From contig JACSVZ010000003.1 of the NCBI GenBank assembly GCA_014706295.1, positions 328,473 through 392,472 on the forward strand: a DNA stretch of 64,000 bases. The letters run 5' to 3'. The DNA comes from Lycocorax pyrrhopterus obiensis (lineage: Eukaryota > Chordata > Aves > Passeriformes > Paradisaeidae). The position numbers were made by a program, and so were the translations under genes. Below the pieces are notes generated by a model, which was not told the DNA's origin, made no database searches, and worked only from the letters and a program-made list of their open reading frames with translations. This document shows, piece after piece, positions 57,101 through 64,000 of the stretch; position 1 is the first letter of the stretch; each line of letters opens with the position of its first letter.

Positions 57101-60100
57101 TGTGGTGCTGATGGTTTTCTGACTGCACCGTGTAGGGGCTGGGTAGTTTTTCATTCCAGCTGCAGCAGCTGAAGGAGCCAGGGAGAAGCTCTTGCATCAC
57201 CTGAATCCACCGTAATGAATGTGACGCTGCCCTTCCCTAGCACATCTTATCTGAGCATCTCCATGCAAACTCCAGTTAAGCTCCCCAGCACCTGCCTGAG
57301 GGGAATGACTAACAGGAAACTGAATTTCTGTAGGAGGCAAGAAGGGAGATGTGAACCTGGCATGGCCTTTCCCAAAATCCTGCACTGACAGTGATGAGAA
57401 CCTGCCAGGGTTTAGTGATTTCCTATCCCTCCTGAACTCCTGGGAAATGTTTGAACAGAGTTCTCAAAATATCTCTCGAGTGCAGTGTCTGTTTTCCATC
57501 TACAAAGGCAGCGTGGATAGCCTTGAAACTCTAGGACAGTGCCTCTCCTTGAGCTGATGGGAGCTATAAACAGTAAATGAGTGCACATTGATTTATCCTG
57601 TATTAGATCAGATACAAGACTCTCCTTTGCCTCCTGCATGGAAATTGCTGCAGCCTCAAGTAGAGTTACAGTGTGTTCAGAGCAGAAAGTACAGCTCGGA
57701 GTGTTGTACAGGGAACAATGGGATATTGTCTGTTTTCCTACACAATGGGTGACGGCAGGGGAAAAGAAGTCATCTTTCAACTCTGGGTTTTTACAAGAAA
57801 GCAGCTGCATCTGCTATTGAGGTAAAAACTAATTATTAGGGAGGTGGGGGAGCAACTGCAACAGCCAAGAGTGATGTTTTCTGGAAGGATTGCTGGAAAA
57901 TGGGAAGTTATAACTTTGAGTGAGGTGCCTTTGCAATCTCACTTTCTGCTGCCTGAGAAGTGAAGTGTCAGGAAAACTAGAGCCAGTCTGGCCTTTTGGA
58001 AAGGTGAATTATTTACACATGTGCCCCTGTGCCTGGCACTGCTGGGAAGGAGCAGGTGGCCCAAAGAGTGTGAAGAAAATGAGATTTCTCTGTTGGTGAG
58101 GTTGGAGGGGCTGCCCCAGGCATGCTGAGTGAGGAATGTGGGTAGGGAAAGCCCAGAGACTGCTGGTTGTGCCTTTAGAACAGTGTGTGGGGTGTGCTGG
58201 GCTTCCCAGAGGGCTGGAAGGGGCCCTCTGCCCTTGACTGGGACAGTTCCCTGATGGCGTGTGGGATGGGGCTTTCAGCAAAGCTGTTCCTTTTGTAACT
58301 GGCTGGTGGAGACTTCTGGTGGTTCTGAACACAGAATCTAATTACAGCATTAATAGATGTTGTAGACACCTAACTTGTCTTTTTTTTAGAAAAAATCCTT
58401 TACTAAGCCCCAGGTAGACACCCGCATATGGGAGTGGCTCAGGATTTGGGGCAGTTAATGTTCTTTTGAGGCATGTGAATCACCTGGATTTTGACGTGTT
58501 TGGTAACGAGTGTCCAACCTGAAGTGACAGAAATCTCCTCTGTGTTGGATCTGGTTCCAGAACACGTTTGTATTGGCAGTGAGAGAGTTAAGTCTGTCCA
58601 TGTACTCCACAGCTTCAGCCCATCTGGTCGTGGAATCATCTCAGAGAATCCCTGAATGGTTTGTGTTGGAGGGGCCTTAAAACTCATCCTGTTCCACTCT
58701 CCTGCCATGGCAGAGATTTCCAGGTGTAAAACAATTCCCAGAGGGCTGAGGGAGCAGAGAATAAACACCTGACCTTTGGGAAAATGCTGCAACCACACAA
58801 ACTCTTAGGACTTGTGTGTCTTGTGGAACCACTTGAACTGCTGTGGAAGCATTCTGCCTTTGCTACCTTTGAAGGAAAAGAGGCATTTCAAATGTCAGCC
58901 ACCTGGTAGATTTAATAAATCCTTCAGGATCTGTAGGTTTTGATCCTTGTGTGGAAGCAAGGATTTCAGAGGTGGCCGTTTGGACTGAGGCACTGGGTAT
59001 GAAATGCTGTAGCTAATTAAGGTGAAGAAATGAAGGGCATGAGGGAACAAGCAACTGCTTGCAGCGGACCTGGCAGATTCCAAGATTTCTGACAGCCAGG
59101 CTCTTAAACAGCCTTTTGGATTATCTGGTGGCTTTCTTGGATGCTATGTAGGATATTTTCTCACGTCATGGCCCCTAGTTCTACCAATTTGCCTTTAATT
59201 AGTTCCAGCAGCAGTGCTTCTGCTGCTGCCTTTAGAGGTGAAGCATGGCCAGAGCACAGGACTGGGATCTCATTTTGGGAAGCAGTCTGGTTCTGCTGCT
59301 GGAGCAGCTCCTCCTTGCACCTGGGGTAAGTCAGTTAATGCCACTGTGGCATTAACGCCGATCTCACCTGGAAATCCTGATTACACGGGTGTGGGAGTGG
59401 ACAGGTAGGCTTCATTCTTTTGTTATGAAGAGGTGCTGTTTTGCATTCCTGTGCATGATTCATTTTTCTTAATATGCACCTGCTTAAAATTTATAGAGAG
59501 AGAAATATTTTCCAAAGCATGAGTGGTGGTTTTGTGGTGGATTGCTGTTTATGCCTCTGCAAGTCTCATTTCTCTGACCTAACAGCCTTGCATTCTGCAA
59601 CTTCTGCCAGGGCTCCTCTAATCCTTTCCTGGCCTAGATGACTTATAATGAATGTTTTAAGCAAGCAAAGCGAAGCAAAACTGCCTCCGAGATGAGTGAG
59701 GGGTGAAAATCTTGGAAAGGGAAACGAACACCCAAAACATAAGGAGATTACTGTTTTCTCCTTCAATACAATTCGTTTCCCTGGGTGATGAGCTCTGTAA
59801 GCTCAGAGGAAGGAGGGAAATGCTGCTTTTTAGAAGATGTTGGGGATCTTTTGCTATGGTGTTAGAAATAGTGAAAAATGTGTTTCTGCTCTGAACCATC
59901 CTCTGGAATCTCACTTGTCCTGAGAATTCAGGTTTTAAGGCAGGGCTGTGCTTAAGTACTTGGGTAGAGCTGGTACTTTTCTTTCAGGAGAAGCAGCACT
60001 GTATTGTCCAAAACTCAAAAGCATTTGTGTGGAGACATTCTCACCGTGGCTCTGTGAACATGGTGCCTGTAGAGTAAAGTACCAGGAGGTATTGAGGGCT

Positions 60101-63100
60101 GCAGTTATTGTGGGCATTTTTTCCAAGCCTTCCTTGTTTTCTGAGCTCTGCAGGAGAGCGGTTTGCACAATGCACACATTGTGTGTCTCACAGTAGGATG
60201 CTCTGTCAAACAGAATCTCTGCACTGTTGACTCTTTCACGCAGTGAAAAAAAAAATTCCCAGTGATTTTTGTCTTGAATGCCCCATGCTGTTCAAATCTG
60301 AGCTGGTAACTGCGTCTGCAAGGTGGAGAAGACTTGGGTTAGTGTTCCGTTATCCTGGAGTCAAATGGTTCTTTCTCCTTTGTCATCTCCTGGAGCACTG
60401 GGGATGGAGATCATCTTGCACTGTAAATCAGGGGGGATGCTGCAGAGTGGGGCAAGGAGTCTGGGAGCTCCTCACTCCCTTCCTGAAGATGGAACTGATG
60501 ACCTTGATGCTTTGAGGGAGGGAGCCCATGCCCTTCATGTGTCTCTTCTCCAGCACAACTCCCATCTTTTTGGGGTGAGAGCAGAAGAACAGGGTAGTCT
60601 TAAGTGTTTCCTCCCTGAGCTGATTGCTTTCATTGGAAAATGTGGGCTGAGGCATGTATCATGTCATCAGAGGGCTCTGCTTTTTTGAACAGGTGGTCCT
60701 GGAACTATAAAAGATGTTAAGGAGTTTGAAAGTGTTCGAGCTGCAATTTTAAATCGACAACTTTCCAGCTCTAACCGGTCACTCCTCAGCCACCACAGCT
60801 GACTTGGAAACATTTGGCTCAGGAAGCGGAACAACAGTTGGAAACAAATAGTGATTAGTTTTTTCATGGCTTCCCAGGGAACGCATCAGTTTGTTCGTTT
60901 CCCCCCTCATTTGTGGTTCCTGTGGATTTTTAAGGCACTGTAGATGCAGGATGTTCAGTTTAGCCAAGCCTGTGTACTGGCAGATTAAAATGAGCAAAGG
61001 CTGAGCACGCTGAGTTCACTCATCATAACCAATATGATGCTTCTCAGAACTTCCTTTGCCCTTGGTATCTTCACCGAGGAATCCTGCCTGCTGCCGTCAG
61101 CCCCCCTGCGTTGAAATCCCATTTTACCCATTTGAATGCTGTAAGAAGTGCTGTATAAACTAAACAGGAGCATCTGTGAAGTGGTTAGAGTTGTTGTTGA
61201 TTGCCTTTTCCTTATTGCCTTCAGGGGATTTAGGCTTGAATTTGCTGGAAGTAGAATTTATGAGCCAGAACGCTCCATTTCTGATCCTTAAGCTGGGAAA
61301 AGTGCGGTGAATTTGATCGGTCTTTTCTCTTGCCTCCCATGTCTCTGGCTTTTGATCTGGACCTCGCAGGGCTCTCCGTGTGTCTTTAACAAAATTGCTT
61401 TTTGCATGTGGAGAAGAAGCCTGGTTTTCACATGGCTGCTTGCTTTATGGGGAGCTGTAGGAGCAGCGTTAGGATTTTGTCCATCTGCTCCCGGTGAGCA
61501 GTTCCGCAGGAAGCTCCTGCACCTGTGCTCCATCCGGGAGACAGGGAGGCGGGAAAGGCTGATCCACGGCAGCACCGTGGGCTTGCTGAAGGATCCTGAG
61601 GATGACAAGAGGGGACTGCTGTGGTTTGAATCATACTGTGGGGGTTTGGAGCATCCAGCGCTGCTTTTACAATCACGATCTGGTGAGGTCTGCTTGGAAC
61701 AAAAGGCTTTTCTTTTCCTGCTTATGTGTAGGGGAAGAAAATTTAGGATGTATCTCTCTGCACAGCTGTGTTAAACCCCCTGATTCTGTGGGGCTGGACA
61801 TCTCAGCTACACTTTTGTTTCCTCCATAACAGGTGTGTGTCTGTATTGCCACCTGGGAATGCCTGTGTTTTATTCCAACTATAACTGTTTTGCAGAGAGC
61901 ACTTTCACTATCCCCCATGGATTTGGGAAGTTCATGGCACAAAAGCAAAGTGAATTTCACTAGAATGCACAAATATGTTCCTGCTCTTCATTAACCAAAT
62001 GGAGAAATGCCTGTAGAATTAAGGCTGAGTGATCAGTCCTGCAAGTGGCAGCACTGAGGAAAATTTTGACATTTGGGTCAGTGGGGTGAAATGACCAAGT
62101 CAAAGCCCCTTCCTTTCAAATGCGAGGCTGGTGACAGGACCTTATCTCTAGTGGTTGCAAAGGAGAAGACTTAAACGTAAATTTTCTATACTTTGAGGCA
62201 GCACAAATGCATAGAAAACAAAAATGTTAATGGAAGCTTTAAAGCTGTTGGAGAGGCAGCAAAAAGTCACAGTACTGGCATGCCTGGGCTGGCTAACACA
62301 AAAGATTTACAGATATGTAGATAAATATATATCAAATGAAGGAAGAGCAACTGGGAGTGGAGGAAAACCATGACGAGGAATGTGGTCAGCAGAGTTAAAG
62401 GTGCTCTAAAGGACTTGAGAAATAAAAAAACATTAAATGATTCCAGCCTGTCAGGAGTTCAAGGTTTAACACTCCAATAGTGCTAAAGGGAAGCTCAAGA
62501 AATACTGAATGTGTTCTATATTTGCTGAAAAGCCAGATGACACAGTCATTGTATGACCTATTCTTCCATTCCTACAGTAAATAGAGATTAAACAGCTGAT
62601 TCTAAAGGTTGGCATTTAAAAATCAGCAGATGACTTTTGATTTCTAAGGCTGCAGATGAGGCAGTCTGTACATTGCCGTGAAGAGTGACTTTCTGCCAGC
62701 CCCAGAAGGTGTTTTGCACCAGGCAGGAGATTGCAGGCCAGCCAGCCAAGATTTCCAGGCAAAATAATGGGAAACCAGCAGTAGCTCTTCTAAAATCTGG
62801 ATTCAAAGGACATTTTTGTGTGTGTAGAAAAAGTTTTTAAGTCAAAGTTGTCCATTTTGTGAAGATGTGGTTCTGTGTGAGGGCTGTAGGACTTGAAATA
62901 AGGACTGGTTGAGGGAAAATCAGCTGTTTTGCAGTTGTCACCTTAATGGTTTAACTCCTTCCTTCCTCTCCAGCCATTAAACGCAACCTCCAGTTCCTGC
63001 CAGCAGTGGTTTCCACCAAATGTGCAGAAGCCTTTTTTCCTAATGGAGAACTGTTCCACAGCACTTGAGGCTGGGGTTTTCCCTACTCCTTTACACGTGT

Positions 63101-64000
63101 CTTCCCCTGAAGTTGGCAGCTTCTCTTTCCTGGCTGAAGGACAAGGCAGAGGAGATGTGGCAGTGTTGTGTTTCAAAGGAATCAGTGTGGTGGAGTCATG
63201 TTCTAACACTACAAAACACAATTACCTCCTTATTATTGCTGCACCACAACAAATAACTTTAATTGGTCTCAGCCTGTCATGGTAAGATGTTGAGAGTTTG
63301 TTATTTAACTTTTAAATTTATGTCATTTTCCTGCTATCCCCCTCTCTTCGGGGAACAAAGGTCAGTAAGGGACATACCTTATTACTGCCTTCTTCATTCT
63401 AGTCCTGCTTTGGCAATGCTGGAGGTTTGTTACCCAAATTAATCCAGATTTCTCCCATAAGGGAAGCGCTTCCTCTCTGCTTCCCACTGCTAACTTTGTG
63501 ACTTCCCTGGAGAGCTGCTGGCGGCTGGAGCTGGCAGTCAGTCCTGGCAGCACACTGCTCTCGTTAAAAAGGCCAGATTGCAGCTTAATCAAACATCTTT
63601 CCAAACTGCATCAGGGAAATCCAAAGGCTCTGCTTTGGAGAATTGAAATGAGGAACGTGCTCTTGAACTGCTGACATTGTGCTGTTACCAAAGCCAAAGC
63701 AGATCTTTAATGTGTTAAAAGCAGGAGGCACTGGTTTCCCTTTCTGGAACAAAAAAGAGGAAATTCCTTCATGTAAGAGGATATGTTAAAGAAATGCTAT
63801 AGCTGAGGGTGTCTGATACTGTCTCTTTCCGTTACTTCCTCAAAAATTATGAATTAGAAATGGGTGTGTGTGTATTTCATGTCTGGCCTCTCTCTCTGCC
63901 TTAGGCAGAGCTCTCTCTTTTATTTTTCCTTTTTGGTTCGGTTCAGCAAAAACTTAACTGTTTCCAATTGTTTTTTCCATTCATTAGTTGTTCCATAGAG
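54190..64000 (+). other. TPCN1: TPCN1 intron 1 (start, at least 9.8 kb)
   Basis: The donor GTAAGAGCA is followed by nearly 10 kb with no recognisable TPCN1 exon. It is moderately AT-rich and low in repeats; one small CR1 piece is at 58629-58725. A 155-codon open frame at 61307-61774 is not recognised. I see nothing else in it. Confidence 0.75.
58629..58725 (-). mobile_element. short CR1 LINE fragment
   Basis: A short, diverged reverse-strand CR1 3' end: GAATCATCTCAGAGAATCCC, TTGGAGGGGCCTTAAAACTC and CCACTCTCCTGCCATGG. Confidence 0.6.

Overview
The window is vertebrate nuclear DNA and almost certainly avian. It has long introns with GT-AG splice sites and CpG-island promoters. Its interspersed repeats are 3'-truncated CR1 LINE fragments plus one endogenous retrovirus, and repeats are otherwise sparse. 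All gene calls come from translating exons by eye, checking splice phases, and recognising the protein families. No database was searched.

Layout, left to right: (1) 1-26300, the 3' part of TAOK3 on the + strand. Nine coding exons encode the regulatory linker and the long coiled-coil C-terminus; the kinase domain lies upstream of the window. (2) 27271-29610, PEBP1 complete on the - strand, four exons, 187 aa, convergent with TAOK3. (3) 30442-39582, VSIG10 on the + strand, an Ig-superfamily membrane protein, divergent from PEBP1 across a GC-rich promoter region. (4) 40694-42853, CFAP73 (CCDC42B), a ciliary coiled-coil protein on the + strand with a putative RFX X-box in front. (5) 43317-48742, DDX54 complete on the - strand, a DEAD-box RNA helicase. 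(6) 48826-49789, RITA1 on the + strand, whose start codon is only 83 bp from that of DDX54. (7) 50000-52650, sparse intergenic DNA with an old CR1 piece. (8) 52650-64000, the CpG-island promoter, first coding exon and start of a very long first intron of TPCN1.

The gene order joins two blocks that are separate on human chromosome 12q24: TAOK3-PEBP1-VSIG10 and CFAP73-DDX54-RITA1-TPCN1. No WSB2 or RFC5 appears after VSIG10, and no IQCD appears between RITA1 and TPCN1.

The most unusual object is a 3.5-kb LTR element at 32358-35837, inside VSIG10 intron 2. It has two LTRs, a tRNA-Trp-type primer-binding site, a gag fragment, a polypurine tract and an env-TM-like remnant. Where the rest of gag, pol and most of env should be, it carries an intronless, decayed copy of the host gene LYAR. 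This is the architecture of a gene-transducing retrovirus, preserved as a genomic fossil. VSIG10 itself appears to lack one of the four Ig domains of its human counterpart, at the position of this same intron.
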